64,000 nt of DNA from an uncultured Anaerolineae bacterium (GCA_903875215.1 CAIQVH010000017.1:1-64000); one strand, 5' to 3'; shown: positions 33,617 through 42,649, numbered from the stretch's first letter. A program made the numbers and translations. Notes: generated by a model not told the origin, from the letters alone.

Positions 33617-34783
33617 CTACAAGTATTTTAATCCTGAACCGGTATTGAACAACACCACGCGCTCCTGACGATCAAGCCAGCCGCGATCCAGTAGATGGTA
33701 CAGCGCAGCCAGCGTGGCGGCGCCTTCCGGGGCAGCGAAAATCCCCTCCTGGGAGGCGAGCTCGCGCTGCGCCTGGACAATTTCTTCATCCGTAACAGAC
33801 AGCGCAATCCCCTGACTCTGGCGCAGGGCACGCAGGATAAGCCGGTCGGCAAATACCCCGGGGACGCGCAACCCAGAAGCGATGGTCTGCGCCCCCTCCC
33901 AGAACTGGGCTCGATCACTATTCTGCTCGAAAGCCCGCACCACAGGGGCACACCCGGCCGCCTGGACGCTGACCAGGCGCGGACGCTGCGCCCCGATCAG
34001 TCCCATCTGTTCCAGTTCAGAAAAAGCTTTCCACATCCCCACCAGCCCGGTGCCGCCTCCGGTGGGATAAATAATCACGTCCGGCAGGCTCCATTCGAAG
34101 GCCTCGGCCAGCTCAAGACCCATCGTTTTTTTGCCTTCGCAGCGGTACGGTTCCTTAAACGTGGAGACATCGAACCAACCGTGGGCGCGCGCCGCCTCTC
34201 CGGCCTGGCGGGCCGCCTCTGAGATCAGTCCATCCACCAGGTGCAGCTCTGCGCCGAACAAGCGCACCTCCACCTGGTTGGGAAGCGGGGCGTCTGCCGG
34301 CATATAAACATGCGCGCGGGCGCGCGCCCGGGCCGCATACGCAGCCAGCGCGCCGCCCGCATTCCCAGCAGTGGGAATGACAAATTCGCGCACGCCCAGC
34401 TCCAGCGCGCGTGAAACCGCCAGCGCCAGCCCGCGCGCCTTAAATGAGCCGGTCGGATTGGAGGATTCATCCTTGACATACAATGCATTCATCCCCAAGG
34501 CCTGGCCCAGCTGACCCGTTTTCACCAGGGCAGTATCACCCTCGCCCAGCGTCAGCCGAAAAGCAGGGTCGCGCACCGGCAAAAGCTCACTCCAGCGCCA
34601 CAAACCGCGCGGACGACCCGCCAGCGCCTGGGCTGTCAGAGTCTTCCGGGCAGAGGCCAGATCGTAGCAGGCCAACAACGGCGATTTACACTCCGCACAA
34701 AAGGTTTGCAACCGGTCAGCTTCAAAAATCCGGCCACATTCCGGGCATTCCAATTGCGTGAGCGTGCTAAGCGGATGATTCAT
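33617..34783 (-). CDS. thrC: Threonine synthase
   Basis: A 388-aa PLP enzyme that makes threonine from O-phosphohomoserine. It opens with a Cys pair module CPECGRIFEADRLQTFCAEC, the zinc-ribbon-like N-terminus common in such synthases. The PLP lysine is in NPTGSFKARG (about residue 116), and the glycine loops are PTAGNAGGA and YPTGGGTGLVG. A TATACT (complement of 34791-34796) sits 7 nt upstream of the ATG with a 17-nt spaced TTGGCC, so the mRNA is probably leaderless. Divergent from the small membrane gene at 34880. Confidence 0.9.
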   Translation of the reverse strand: MNHPLSTLTQLECPECGRIFEADRLQTFCAECKSPLLACYDLASARKTLTAQALAGRPRGLWRWSELLPVRDPAFRLTLGEGDTALVKTGQLGQALGMNALYVKDESSNPTGSFKARGLALAVSRALELGVREFVIPTAGNAGGALAAYAARARARAHVYMPADAPLPNQVEVRLFGAELHLVDGLISEAARQAGEAARAHGWFDVSTFKEPYRCEGKKTMGLELAEAFEWSLPDVIIYPTGGGTGLVGMWKAFSELEQMGLIGAQRPRLVSVQAAGCAPVVRAFEQNSDRAQFWEGAQTIASGLRVPGVFADRLILRALRQSQGIALSVTDEEIVQAQRELASQEGIFAAPEGAATLAALYHLLDRGWLDRQERVVLFNTGSGLKYL

Positions 34784-34790
34784 AATTCAA

Positions 34791-34819
34791 AGTATAGCAC
34801 AGGCCCCGCAGAAGGCCAA
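34791..34819 (-). promoter_or_regulatory. Promoter of thrC, leaderless
   Basis: On the minus strand TTGGCC (34819-34814), 17-nt spacer, TATACT (34796-34791), with an extended TG immediately before the -10. The start point falls on the thrC ATG (34783). Confidence 0.7.
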
Positions 34820-34864
34820 AAACAGCGGGGGTGCGCGTATCTATGGAGAATCCGTGGCAAGGCA

Positions 34865-34873
34865 TGTTAAAAT
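34865..34873 (+). promoter_or_regulatory. Extended -10 box for small ORF 34880, leaderless
   Basis: TGT-TAAAAT, an extended -10, ends 6 nt before the ATG at 34880. No ribosome-binding site lies between. Confidence 0.55.
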
Positions 34874-34879
34874 AGCCCG

Positions 34880-35005
34880 ATGAAACCCTATCCCTGGCGA
34901 GAAGTATTGCTTTCCTGCGCGGCGCTGACTGCGGTGGCCTGCCTGTTGATCGGCCTTTTTACCGCTGCGGCGGCTTACCTGATCTGGAGCACCTATGGCG
35001 CTTGA
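34880..35005 (+). CDS. Small single-TM protein upstream of HAD gene
   Basis: A 41-aa open frame with a positively flanked start (MKPYPWREVL) and one hydrophobic segment (residues 9-37). It overlaps the ATG of the HAD gene by 11 nt, so it could couple its translation. The extended -10 places transcription at its ATG. I do not recognise the family; it may be a real small membrane protein or a leader. Confidence 0.5.
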   Translation: MKPYPWREVLLSCAALTAVACLLIGLFTAAAAYLIWSTYGA

Positions 35006-35681
35006 CCTGGCCCGCATCCGCGCCCTGTGTTTTGACGTGGACGGCACGTTGAACGACACAGATGACCAGTTTGTGGAACGCTTTGAGCCGTTTTTTCGCC
35101 CCATGCGTTTTCTACTACCCGGGCAGGATTCGACCCACGCCGCCCGCCGTTTCGTGATGTGGAGCGAAGCCCCGGGCAACGCCCTGCTCGGCCTTTCAGA
35201 CACCCTCGGAATTGACGATGAACTCGCCCGGCTGGCCGGCTGGCTCAACCGCATGCGCAAGCCCAAACTACGCCAGTTCCGCCCCATCCCCGGCGTGAAA
35301 GAGATGCTGGCCGACCTGCATAAAAGCTACCCCCTGGCAGTCGTCAGCGCACGCGAAGTGGAAAACACGCTGGCCTTCCTGAAAGAAAGTGGAATTTCCC
35401 AATACTTCACCTGCGTGGCCGGGGCACAAACCTGCGATCACACCAAACCCTTCCCCGACCCAATTTTTTGGGCCGCCAAACAAATGGGCGTACCACCCGA
35501 AGCCTGCCTGATGATCGGCGATACGACCGTGGATATCCGCGCCGGGAAAAAAGCCGGCGCTCAAACCGTCGGCGTGCTGTGCGGATTCGGCGAACGCGCT
35601 GAGTTGGAACGCCAGGGCGCTGACCTGATCCTGGAAAACACCCCCCAGCTGGCCGCCGTCTTACAGCCCCACCAGCCCTGA
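34995..35681 (+). CDS. HAD-superfamily phosphatase
   Basis: A 228-aa haloacid-dehalogenase-like hydrolase. Motif I is CFDVDGTLND (residues 9-18) with the Asp-x-Asp nucleophile pair. Motif II is VVSAREVEN, motif III Lys is in DHTKPFPDP, and motif IV is MIGDTTVDIRAGKKAG. The cap domain lies between residues 20 and 100. The family matches phosphoglycolate-phosphatase-like enzymes, but the substrate is unknown. Confidence 0.88.
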   Translation: MALDLARIRALCFDVDGTLNDTDDQFVERFEPFFRPMRFLLPGQDSTHAARRFVMWSEAPGNALLGLSDTLGIDDELARLAGWLNRMRKPKLRQFRPIPGVKEMLADLHKSYPLAVVSAREVENTLAFLKESGISQYFTCVAGAQTCDHTKPFPDPIFWAAKQMGVPPEACLMIGDTTVDIRAGKKAGAQTVGVLCGFGERAELERQGADLILENTPQLAAVLQPHQP

Positions 35682-35695
35682 TTCCCATCTCATAA

Positions 35696-35725
35696 ATAAA
35701 CAGTCCGCCGCGGCGGACTGTTTAT
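35696..35725. terminator. Bidirectional terminator
   Basis: A perfect 30-nt palindrome centred on GCCGCGGC with A/T ends, lying between convergent genes ending at 35681 and 35744. Confidence 0.8.
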
Positions 35726-35743
35726 GATCTGTAGCAAAGTTTC

Positions 35744-37060
35744 TCAGGGTTTCATCACCCGCAGAGCCACCAGCCAGAGGATCCCCAGCAGCAGGCCTCC
35801 GGCTAAAAACGGCACCGGCGCGCCAAACCATTGGAACAGCGACCCAAAAAAGAGCGGGGTGATGGCATTCGCCGCGCTGTAAAAGCCCGCAGAAACGCCC
35901 AAAATGCCACCCACCTCGCCTTTATCCGCCGATTTGGTAATCAGGCTGTTGATGGCAGGCTGCAACACCGCGCCGCCCAACGCCGCCGGGAAACTGGCAA
36001 TCAAAATCCAAACAATGCCTGGCCAGCCTTTACCCTCTTCCGCTGGCAGACTGACATTGATCGCCTGTCGGGAGGTTTTACCCTGCATCTCGGCCTCGAT
36101 TCTGGCCCGGTCATACCACGGCACCGGGATCTGCGGCGTGGTGGCCGTTAACAACAACCCCACCGCCAGCGTGGCAAGCCCCATCATCACCAGCCAGCGG
36201 TCGCCAAATTTCTTGCTCCAGCGCCCAATCAGACCCGCCTGCACAACGACGATAAAGAGGCCCGCCAGCACAAATAACCCGCTGGTATCGCGCGCCCCCA
36301 TACCCAGGCGGTTGAGCGCAAACAGCGAGAACATCTGCTCGTAGCCGCCAAAAGCCAACTGCTGGGCAAACATCAGGATCAACAAAACTCCGATGACGGG
36401 GCGGCCGAGCGCCTGCCGCATGGCTGTAAAAGTGAACGGCCCGCGCGTGCGGACGGTGCCTTTTTCAGGGTTGTATGTTTCTGGCAGCCAGAAAAACGTC
36501 AGCAGCAGCGAAGTCAGCGAGAAAAAGGCCGCAGTAAAAGCCACGGCCTGGTAATTGTCGCCGGAGGCAAGCAACACTGCAAAGGCAATCACGGGCCCGA
36601 GGATAAAACCCATCCCAAACGCCGCGCCGATCAGACCCAGGCCCTGGGTGCGGGTTTTTTCGTTGGTCACATCGGTAATCACCGCCTGCGCCGTGGAGAT
36701 GTTTGCGCCTGAAAGGCCGTCAATGATGCGCGAAACAAACAAGAGCCAGAGCGCATTGGCAAAACCCAGCAAGATGAACCCGGCCAGGGTGCCCATCTGA
36801 CTGATCAGCAAGATCGGGCGGCGCCCAAAACGGTCTGAAAGGCGCCCAAGCACCGGCGCGCCGATAAATTGCATAAATGGGTAGGCCGCGCCCAACAGAC
36901 CGATCATAAAAGCATCGGCGCCAAAGCGGGCGGCATACAGCGGCATGAGCGGAATAATGATCGAGAGTCCGAGCAGATCCACCAGGATGATGACCAGGAC
37001 TGGCAGGACTTTCTTGAAATCGAGTTTTTCTTCGGGAGCAGAAGCATCTCGGGTTGTCAT
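35744..37060 (-). CDS. MFS transporter (TetA-like)
   Basis: A 438-aa twelve-helix drug/proton antiporter. The loop after helix 2 is GRLSDRFGRRPILL, the MFS signature, and the C-terminal half has SGLFVLAGLFIVVVQAG. It resembles the TetA/multidrug branch but the substrate cannot be read. An unusually long loop (about 305-350) carries PQIPVPWYDRARIEAEM and charged residues. It is the last gene of a minus-strand run. Confidence 0.85.
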   Translation of the reverse strand: MTTRDASAPEEKLDFKKVLPVLVIILVDLLGLSIIIPLMPLYAARFGADAFMIGLLGAAYPFMQFIGAPVLGRLSDRFGRRPILLISQMGTLAGFILLGFANALWLLFVSRIIDGLSGANISTAQAVITDVTNEKTRTQGLGLIGAAFGMGFILGPVIAFAVLLASGDNYQAVAFTAAFFSLTSLLLTFFWLPETYNPEKGTVRTRGPFTFTAMRQALGRPVIGVLLILMFAQQLAFGGYEQMFSLFALNRLGMGARDTSGLFVLAGLFIVVVQAGLIGRWSKKFGDRWLVMMGLATLAVGLLLTATTPQIPVPWYDRARIEAEMQGKTSRQAINVSLPAEEGKGWPGIVWILIASFPAALGGAVLQPAINSLITKSADKGEVGGILGVSAGFYSAANAITPLFFGSLFQWFGAPVPFLAGGLLLGILWLVALRVMKP

Positions 37061-37075
37061 AATATATCCACCGGG

Positions 37076-37477
37076 CTAGGGCAGCCAGCGGTTGCCAGGC
37101 AAAGTCGCCACACCGAGGAAAACCAGCAGCAGGGCGGCCAGGATGGCGATCAACCCGTTGCGATAGCGCTGACCATCGGGCAGTGTTTTCCACATCGAGG
37201 GCAGGTGCCCAACGATCACCGCCACCAGCATGGCGGAGAGATGCTCCCAACGATAGCGCAGGGCAAAACCGCCCGCCATGCCGCTCAGGATGAAGAAGAG
37301 CAGTCCAAGCAAGGCCTGGGTATCCATCAGCCCCGAAAAAGCAGACGCCAGGCCACGGGCGGCTTTATCATAGGCCTGCTGCTGGATCAGCCCCAGCGCA
37401 AAGCGCACCAGCGCGGCCAGCGCCACGACCACAATGGCCCAACGAACGATTGAATGAAGGGGTAGTAAAAGATTCAT
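37076..37477 (-). CDS. Four-TM membrane protein, unknown
   Basis: A 133-aa integral membrane protein with four hydrophobic helices (about 5-30, 50-70, 78-95, 105-125) and a conserved His in the first (LHSIVRW) and others in HLSAM and GHLPSMW, which might ligate haem as in small cytochrome b-like proteins. I do not recognise it with certainty. The gap to the MFS gene is 15 nt and to the upstream gene 9 nt. Confidence 0.65.
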   Translation of the reverse strand: MNLLLPLHSIVRWAIVVVALAALVRFALGLIQQQAYDKAARGLASAFSGLMDTQALLGLLFFILSGMAGGFALRYRWEHLSAMLVAVIVGHLPSMWKTLPDGQRYRNGLIAILAALLLVFLGVATLPGNRWLP

Positions 37478-37486
37478 TTTTTCTCC

Positions 37487-38485
37487 TTACCAGTGTTTTT
37501 TTTCCGTCTCCCAATCCTTAACGCGCTCAAACAACTCAGGCAGTGGGCGCAAATCGGCCACGGGGACGGAAAAATTCTTAATTTGGGTCTTGCTGTATTG
37601 AAACACCCGGCTGCCGGCATGGATGGCGCTGGCCTTACGACGGAATTCCTCGTGCGCCAGGTAACCTGTCAGCCAGATTTCCATCCCATAAATCCAGATG
37701 TTCCCCCATTCATGCGGCTGAATCAGGTACAGATCGCCCATGCGCGGGCAATGCAGGCCAATGCGCGCCTCCGGGATGGCATCCACATGCACATAGGCCA
37801 GGCTGTAAAAGGTCTGCGACGCAAAAACGCGCGTCAGCGGAGCCAGAGTCAGCCGCTCGGTGATGAAATTACGCTCAGAATCCTGCCCGCCAATTTCCAC
37901 CGTGACCGGGCGGGCGCACTCGCTCTTCAACGCCAGGCGCCCCAACGCTTCCCAGGCTGCCGGGCGTGACCATTCAGCGCGCAGGGGATGAATCAAATGG
38001 ATGGGCTGATCTGCATCAACCGCTTTTTGAATTTCTTCGGGTGAATTGGTCGTCAGGCCGAGTAAGAATGCAAACAGGTAGAGATCCCGGTCGGTGTGGT
38101 TGGCAGCCTCGAACTGGTCTTCCGGAATCAGCGCCGGCGCGTGCAGCACCAGCCCCGGGTTGCGACGCATGGCCGTAATCTGATTTCGCTTCGAGATGAC
38201 AAACGTCTTTAAGTCACAGCGATGATTGCCCAGCGCCACATCATAGCGATCCGGCTCGGTGAACGGGGTGGCGCCCTTAACATCATAAGGAACCGCCTGC
38301 TCGCCCAGGTAACGTCGCAACGCCAGCTCCACCGCCACCCCGCCGACAATGCGCCGCAAACGCGAATAAAGCGAACCGCCCATGCGGTCATAAGTGTACG
38401 GCAGCGAACGCGAGGCATACAAAATGCCGCTCGTGGTCAGATCGGGCGAAAAAGGGAGCTTGATGAAATCCGAAGCAGAGATCAT
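37487..38485 (-). CDS. Putative restriction endonuclease (PD-(D/E)xK-like)
   Basis: A 332-aa protein with no family I can name. A pattern typical of PD-(D/E)xK nucleases is visible: a helix with Glu53 (GGVAVELALRRYL), then Pro78-Asp79 and Asp82, then nine residues later Asp91-Leu-Lys93 (CDLKTF). The C-terminal half contains Gly-Asp-Leu-Tyr and many aromatic residues that could recognise DNA. The upstream gene, 11 nt away, is a DNA methyltransferase, so this is probably the restriction partner. The nuclease identity is inference. Confidence 0.6.
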   Translation of the reverse strand: MISASDFIKLPFSPDLTTSGILYASRSLPYTYDRMGGSLYSRLRRIVGGVAVELALRRYLGEQAVPYDVKGATPFTEPDRYDVALGNHRCDLKTFVISKRNQITAMRRNPGLVLHAPALIPEDQFEAANHTDRDLYLFAFLLGLTTNSPEEIQKAVDADQPIHLIHPLRAEWSRPAAWEALGRLALKSECARPVTVEIGGQDSERNFITERLTLAPLTRVFASQTFYSLAYVHVDAIPEARIGLHCPRMGDLYLIQPHEWGNIWIYGMEIWLTGYLAHEEFRRKASAIHAGSRVFQYSKTQIKNFSVPVADLRPLPELFERVKDWETEKKHW

Positions 38486-38496
38486 AGGCGCTCAAA

Positions 38497-39309
38497 TCAC
38501 TCATTCCGAAACTGCAGGCAATAATGATGAAAAGTATTGCTGACCCAGGCGCTGCCCAGCCCAAAAGGCGCCAGCGGCTGGTTATCCTGCATCCAGATTT
38601 TCTCATCCTTCAGGGTATACACCTTGCCCAACTCGCGCGCCAAATCCCAGGCCAGCGGATAGATTCTACCGCCCTTTTTAACGTTTTTCACAATAATTGT
38701 CAGGTAAGCCTGCTCGCGCAGCAGCGGCTTGAGACCGGCGTAAATCTGCACCAGCAGCGCCAAAAACGCCTCGTAATCATGCACATTTCCCAAATCATGC
38801 GGATGATCGGAATACACCACATCCAGCCCGCTCGCGGCGCGGCGCTTTTGCTGATTTTCAGCCCCTTTGGCGTGCAGCATATCCCAATACGGCGGCGACG
38901 TGAGAACATAATCCACCGTTGGGATGGGATACTCCAACGCCAGCGCCGCATCGCCCTGAATCACCTGCGCCACCAACCCCGCCGAATCCGGGCTGGCCGC
39001 CAAACGCGCCTGCTCCTGGCTGATAATTTCCTGCGCGATCCCGGCATAACGGGCATTTAATTCGATGCCATAAGAGTTTCGTCCGGCCCGCAGCGCCGCC
39101 ACCAGCGTCGAACCGGTGCCGGCCATCGGGTCGAGCACTGTCTGCCCGCGCTTGGTAAAGAACTCAATAAACTCCTGCGCCATCGTCTCTGGGAATTTGG
39201 CCGGGTGCACCAGCACATCCTTCTTGCGCGGCGGCGGGTTGTGAATGAACCATGATTTCTGGAACTTCAGCCAGGTTTTCGGGTCGAGATCGTTCAGTTT
39301 GTTTTTCAA
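38497..39309 (-). CDS. Site-specific DNA methyltransferase (N4-C/N6-A)
   Basis: A 270-aa SAM-dependent DNA methylase. The SAM pocket motif DPMAGTGST lies at residues 60-68 and the catalytic TSPPYWD at 137-143, so the order is X-I-IV. The late QDNQPLAPFGLGSAWVSN is the probable target recognition part. The only in-frame start is TTG at 39309, because a stop codon lies two codons upstream; no strong Shine-Dalgarno is seen. It starts 13 nt after the lipoprotein stop and ends 11 nt before the putative endonuclease. Confidence 0.9.
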   Translation of the reverse strand: MKNKLNDLDPKTWLKFQKSWFIHNPPPRKKDVLVHPAKFPETMAQEFIEFFTKRGQTVLDPMAGTGSTLVAALRAGRNSYGIELNARYAGIAQEIISQEQARLAASPDSAGLVAQVIQGDAALALEYPIPTVDYVLTSPPYWDMLHAKGAENQQKRRAASGLDVVYSDHPHDLGNVHDYEAFLALLVQIYAGLKPLLREQAYLTIIVKNVKKGGRIYPLAWDLARELGKVYTLKDEKIWMQDNQPLAPFGLGSAWVSNTFHHYCLQFRNE

Positions 39310-39322
39310 GGGTCAGGTTCCA

Positions 39323-40180
39323 TCAGGGAGTGGGACGCGGCGTGCGGCTAGGCAGCGGGGTGCGGCTGGCTGTCGCTGTCGGCGTGGGCGAAAGGTACGA
39401 GACAGCATGGACGCGCAAATCAGAAAAACTGATGTTCAACCCTTCCGGGCTGAGAACGTTGGCAAAAACCCCCAGCCCGCCGCTCCTGAACATTGGGTCC
39501 AACAATGCGAACTGAAAATGCCCATTCAAAAAAAAGCGCATTTCCACGCCCGCCACCCAGAGTCCGAGCCGCACTTGTCCGGGCGCGCCAGACGGCAGAT
39601 CGCCGCTGGGCTCAAAGTCTGAAAGCGGGTACACCTCCCCGCTGCGCAGGCGGTCAACCCGCTGCTGGCCATCACAGGTCAGCACATAGCGATAGGCGTA
39701 GGCTTCGCTGCCGGCATGATAGAGCAGGCCAAAAGAATCTTTGGCGCCGCAGCGGTGAATATCCAGGGTGGTTTCGGCAAAGAAATCCGTCAGGATCAGG
39801 CCTCCGCGCAAACTGCTGAGCGTGACCGGCGATTGGTTCGCTGCCAGAGTCAGGCGGTTGGCGCTGACGAGGATGTTGTTTGCGCCCTGGCTGGCCGCGC
39901 TGGCGTTCGTCCAATCTGCGGGGGAGGAGAAATCCTCGCTGAAAAGCTGTGCGCCCAGACCCGGCAGAGTTGCGGGGGTGGCGCTGGGCAGTGTGGTGGG
40001 CTGCGGGGTGTGGGTGGCCGTCGGGGGGAACCAGAGAATGGTGGCAGTGGCGGTTAATGGCGGGGTAACGGAAGCCGGAGTCGGTGGAGCGGGTGTGCTG
40101 GGCGGCAGGCAGGCAGAGTTGGCGAGCAGGGTCAGGCCCAGAGCAACAACGAAGAGTTTATTCAAATCCAATGGCTTCAC
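39323..40180 (-). CDS. Lipoprotein with LamG-like domain and Thr/Pro linkers
   Basis: A 285-aa predicted lipoprotein. A hydrophobic N-terminus ends at a Cys near residue 24 (LLANSAC, an imperfect lipobox), then a Thr/Pro-rich linker (about 25-75). A concanavalin-like jelly-roll domain (80-260; LFSEDFSSPADW, SFGLLYHAGSEAYAYRY) follows, then a second Thr/Pro tail at the end. The GTG at 40180 is chosen over the upstream frame because the signal peptide begins there. TAGAAT (complement of 40189-40194) lies 8 nt upstream with no Shine-Dalgarno. Function is probably carbohydrate or surface binding. Confidence 0.7.
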   Translation of the reverse strand: MKPLDLNKLFVVALGLTLLANSACLPPSTPAPPTPASVTPPLTATATILWFPPTATHTPQPTTLPSATPATLPGLGAQLFSEDFSSPADWTNASAASQGANNILVSANRLTLAANQSPVTLSSLRGGLILTDFFAETTLDIHRCGAKDSFGLLYHAGSEAYAYRYVLTCDGQQRVDRLRSGEVYPLSDFEPSGDLPSGAPGQVRLGLWVAGVEMRFFLNGHFQFALLDPMFRSGGLGVFANVLSPEGLNISFSDLRVHAVSYLSPTPTATASRTPLPSRTPRPTP

Positions 40181-40330
40181 AGGGCTGGATTCTACCCGAA
40201 AAACGGTGGCGCGCCGGGAACGGGTTATCGGGTGAGTTTCTTCCGCTTTTTTTTGTGCCAAATGGGGAATGCGGTCGGCGGCGGGGTATTGTACAATTGG
40301 AAGAACTATACTTGCGGTCAAGGAGCAACT

Positions 40331-41368
40331 ATGACAAACAAAGCCGTCCTAATCACCGGCGCATGCGGTGAGATTGGTCAGGCACTGGTTCAAGGTTTGG
40401 CAAAAAAAGGGGGCTATCGCATTGTCACAACAGATTTGATGCCGCTCCCTGAGAACATTCAGGCCATGTCGGCCGAGCACTTGCAGGGCGACCTGGTGTA
40501 TCGCGTCAAACAACTTTATGATTATGATTTTGATCTGATGTTCCACCTGGCGGCTTCGCTTTCGTCGAAGGCGGAGGTGGCGACGGAGGAGGCGCATCGC
40601 ATCAATGTGGAAGGGACGATGCAGCTGTTGATGCTGGCAGCGTACAAGTCGGAGAAGCGCGGCCGGGCAGTAAAATTCTTATTCCCCAGTTCGATCGCCG
40701 CCTATGGCTTTTCGAACCTGGCCACCAAGATCGAGGCCGGGCGTGTGACGGAGGAACAGCACAACCATCCACACACCATGTATGGCGCCAACAAATTGTA
40801 TTGTGAAAAGCTGGGCGAATATTATGGGAATTATTACGGCCAGCGGCATCTCGATCCACAGCCGCCGATGATGCTGGATTTCCGCGCGATCCGCTTCCCG
40901 GGGCTGATCAGCGCCTTTACTTTGCCCAGCGGCGGAACAAGCGACTACGGCCCAGAGATGCTGCACGCCGCAGCCCAAGGCAAACCCTATTCCTGTTTTG
41001 TGCGCGAGGATACCAAGATCTCCTTCATGGCAATGCCAGATGCGATCAAGGCGATCATGATGTTGGTGGATGTGCCGCGGGAATATTTGACGCGCCAGGT
41101 ATACAACATCTGCGCCTTCAGCCTGACGGCGGGCGAATTCCGCAAACGCGCAGAGCAGGCCTTCCCGGGCACCAAGGTTAATTTTGAACCGAATCCACGC
41201 CGCCAGGGAATTGTAGATTCCTGGCCCGAAGAGCTGGATGACCACAGCGCCCGCACTGACTGGGGCTGGCTGCCAGATTATGACATTAACCGTTTCTTTG
41301 ACGATTACTTCCTGCCGGAAATCCGCAAACGGTATTCCGTCAGACCGAGCTTGCGCAGCCTGGAATAA
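40331..41368 (+). CDS. SDR NAD-dependent epimerase (threonine dehydrogenase-like)
   Basis: A 345-aa extended SDR. NAD loop LITGACGEIGQ near residue 6, active site Tyr-x3-Lys in YGANKLYCEKLG, and the segments GGTSDYGPEMLHAAAQG and SFMAMPDAIKAIMML, which mark the SDR-type L-threonine 3-dehydrogenase subfamily. It would oxidise threonine to 2-amino-3-ketobutyrate, but a sugar epimerase cannot be excluded. Shine-Dalgarno AAGGAG 5 nt upstream. Monocistronic. Confidence 0.83.
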   Translation: MTNKAVLITGACGEIGQALVQGLAKKGGYRIVTTDLMPLPENIQAMSAEHLQGDLVYRVKQLYDYDFDLMFHLAASLSSKAEVATEEAHRINVEGTMQLLMLAAYKSEKRGRAVKFLFPSSIAAYGFSNLATKIEAGRVTEEQHNHPHTMYGANKLYCEKLGEYYGNYYGQRHLDPQPPMMLDFRAIRFPGLISAFTLPSGGTSDYGPEMLHAAAQGKPYSCFVREDTKISFMAMPDAIKAIMMLVDVPREYLTRQVYNICAFSLTAGEFRKRAEQAFPGTKVNFEPNPRRQGIVDSWPEELDDHSARTDWGWLPDYDINRFFDDYFLPEIRKRYSVRPSLRSLE

Positions 41369-41381
41369 CTCTTGTTAACGG

Positions 41382-41414
41382 CAGCGAGCGGCAGGCTGGG
41401 CCTGCCGCTCGCTG
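41382..41414. terminator. Hairpin between convergent genes
   Basis: A 14-bp GC-rich stem (41382-41395 with 41401-41414), loop CTGGG. There is no T-tract, so termination strength is uncertain. Confidence 0.55.
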
Positions 41415-41431
41415 TGGGTGATACGGTAAGT

Positions 41432-41719
41432 TTACTTGAGCATCAAATCCTGGTATTCGAGGTTTCTTTCCAGGTAGCCATTGATAAACCAGCAGGTGGA
41501 AACAACCTTCAGTCCATTGGCACGGGCATAGTCCAGACCGGCGCGCGCCAGGCGCCCACCCAAACCTTTTCCTTCCAGTTCGGCCGGGACGCCGGTATGA
41601 GTAAAGGTGATTACCTCCCCTGCCAGGGTGTAATCCAGCTCCGCCAGGAATTGATCGACGCGGATTTCAAAGCGGTTTGCGCTCAGGTTGTGAGAAATGG
41701 TTAGTTCAGCTGTGGTCAT
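41432..41719 (-). CDS. Small GNAT-like acetyltransferase (YjdJ/COG2388)
   Basis: A 95-aa single GNAT half-fold. A central HTGVPAELEGKGLGGRLARAGLDYAR is the acetyl-CoA loop, and the ending WFINGYLERN is typical of the YidJ/NAT_SF_1 small family. GGAG precedes the ATG. Substrate unknown. Confidence 0.85.
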   Translation of the reverse strand: MTTAELTISHNLSANRFEIRVDQFLAELDYTLAGEVITFTHTGVPAELEGKGLGGRLARAGLDYARANGLKVVSTCWFINGYLERNLEYQDLMLK

Positions 41720-41785
41720 AGTTTTCTCCGGAATTAAGCTGAGAATATAACACCGGACAATTCAACCAGATACTACCCAAATGGG

Positions 41786-42649
41786 TTAATTTGTTACAGG
41801 ATAGAAACACAGCCCCGCCGTGCCCGGCCCGGTATGAACCGCCAGCGCCGGAGAGAGTTCCGCCACCAAAGATTCGACCACATCCACCCGGCACTCGACC
41901 AGCTTCCTGAGCTTCTCAATCTCTTCCCGCGCTCCGGCATGCACATACGCCACCTTGGCGCACCCACTCCCGACAGCCTCTGCCACATAATCGGCCATCT
42001 GCTCATAGGCCTGCAAATGCGAGCGCGCCTTGCCCAGCGCAACAATCACACCATTACGCATGCCTATCAACGGCTTAATGCTTAGCAGCGATCCAACCAG
42101 ATTCTGCGCCAGGCCAATGCGTCCCCCCAGATACAGATACTTGAGCGTATCCGCAGTTTGCACCATCTGTGTCACCGGGATCATCTCCCTGACCCGCGCG
42201 CTAATTTCATTCAGGCCGGCCCCGGCCAGGGCGGCTCGCGCCGCCTCGATCACCATCCAGCCCTGACACAGTGAAACATTCTGGGTATCCAGCACTTCGA
42301 TGCTCACCGACGGGCACTGCTCAAGCAACAGCGCACGCGCCACCATGGCCGACTGGAACGCGCCCGACCCACGTGACGTCATATGCAGGCTGATAATCTG
42401 TTCAACTCCCTGCCGAATCAGACGCTGATACATTTCCAGGTAATCTCCGGGCCCAGGGCTGGCCGTCGTTGGGAGCTGGGAGGCCGTCGGCAGCCAGCGT
42501 AAAAACTCTTCACGCTGAATCGTTACCAGGTCACGCAACACTTCTCTGCCACGATGAATATAATACGCCACAGTATGGATCTGCAATTGCCCGAGCAACG
42601 TCTCCGGAATGCTGGCACAGCTATCGGTCACAACTGCCACTTGAGACAT
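41786..42649 (-). CDS. DegV family fatty-acid-binding protein
   Basis: A 287-aa DegV protein. The first domain opens with VAVVTDSCASIPETLL and contains TASPGPGDYLEMYQRL and HMTSRGSGAFQSA, the Ser/Thr cluster that binds the fatty acid carboxylate. Members act with fatty acid kinase FakA, which is not seen in the window. AGGAGG precedes the ATG. Confidence 0.93.
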   Translation of the reverse strand: MSQVAVVTDSCASIPETLLGQLQIHTVAYYIHRGREVLRDLVTIQREEFLRWLPTASQLPTTASPGPGDYLEMYQRLIRQGVEQIISLHMTSRGSGAFQSAMVARALLLEQCPSVSIEVLDTQNVSLCQGWMVIEAARAALAGAGLNEISARVREMIPVTQMVQTADTLKYLYLGGRIGLAQNLVGSLLSIKPLIGMRNGVIVALGKARSHLQAYEQMADYVAEAVGSGCAKVAYVHAGAREEIEKLRKLVECRVDVVESLVAELSPALAVHTGPGTAGLCFYPVTN

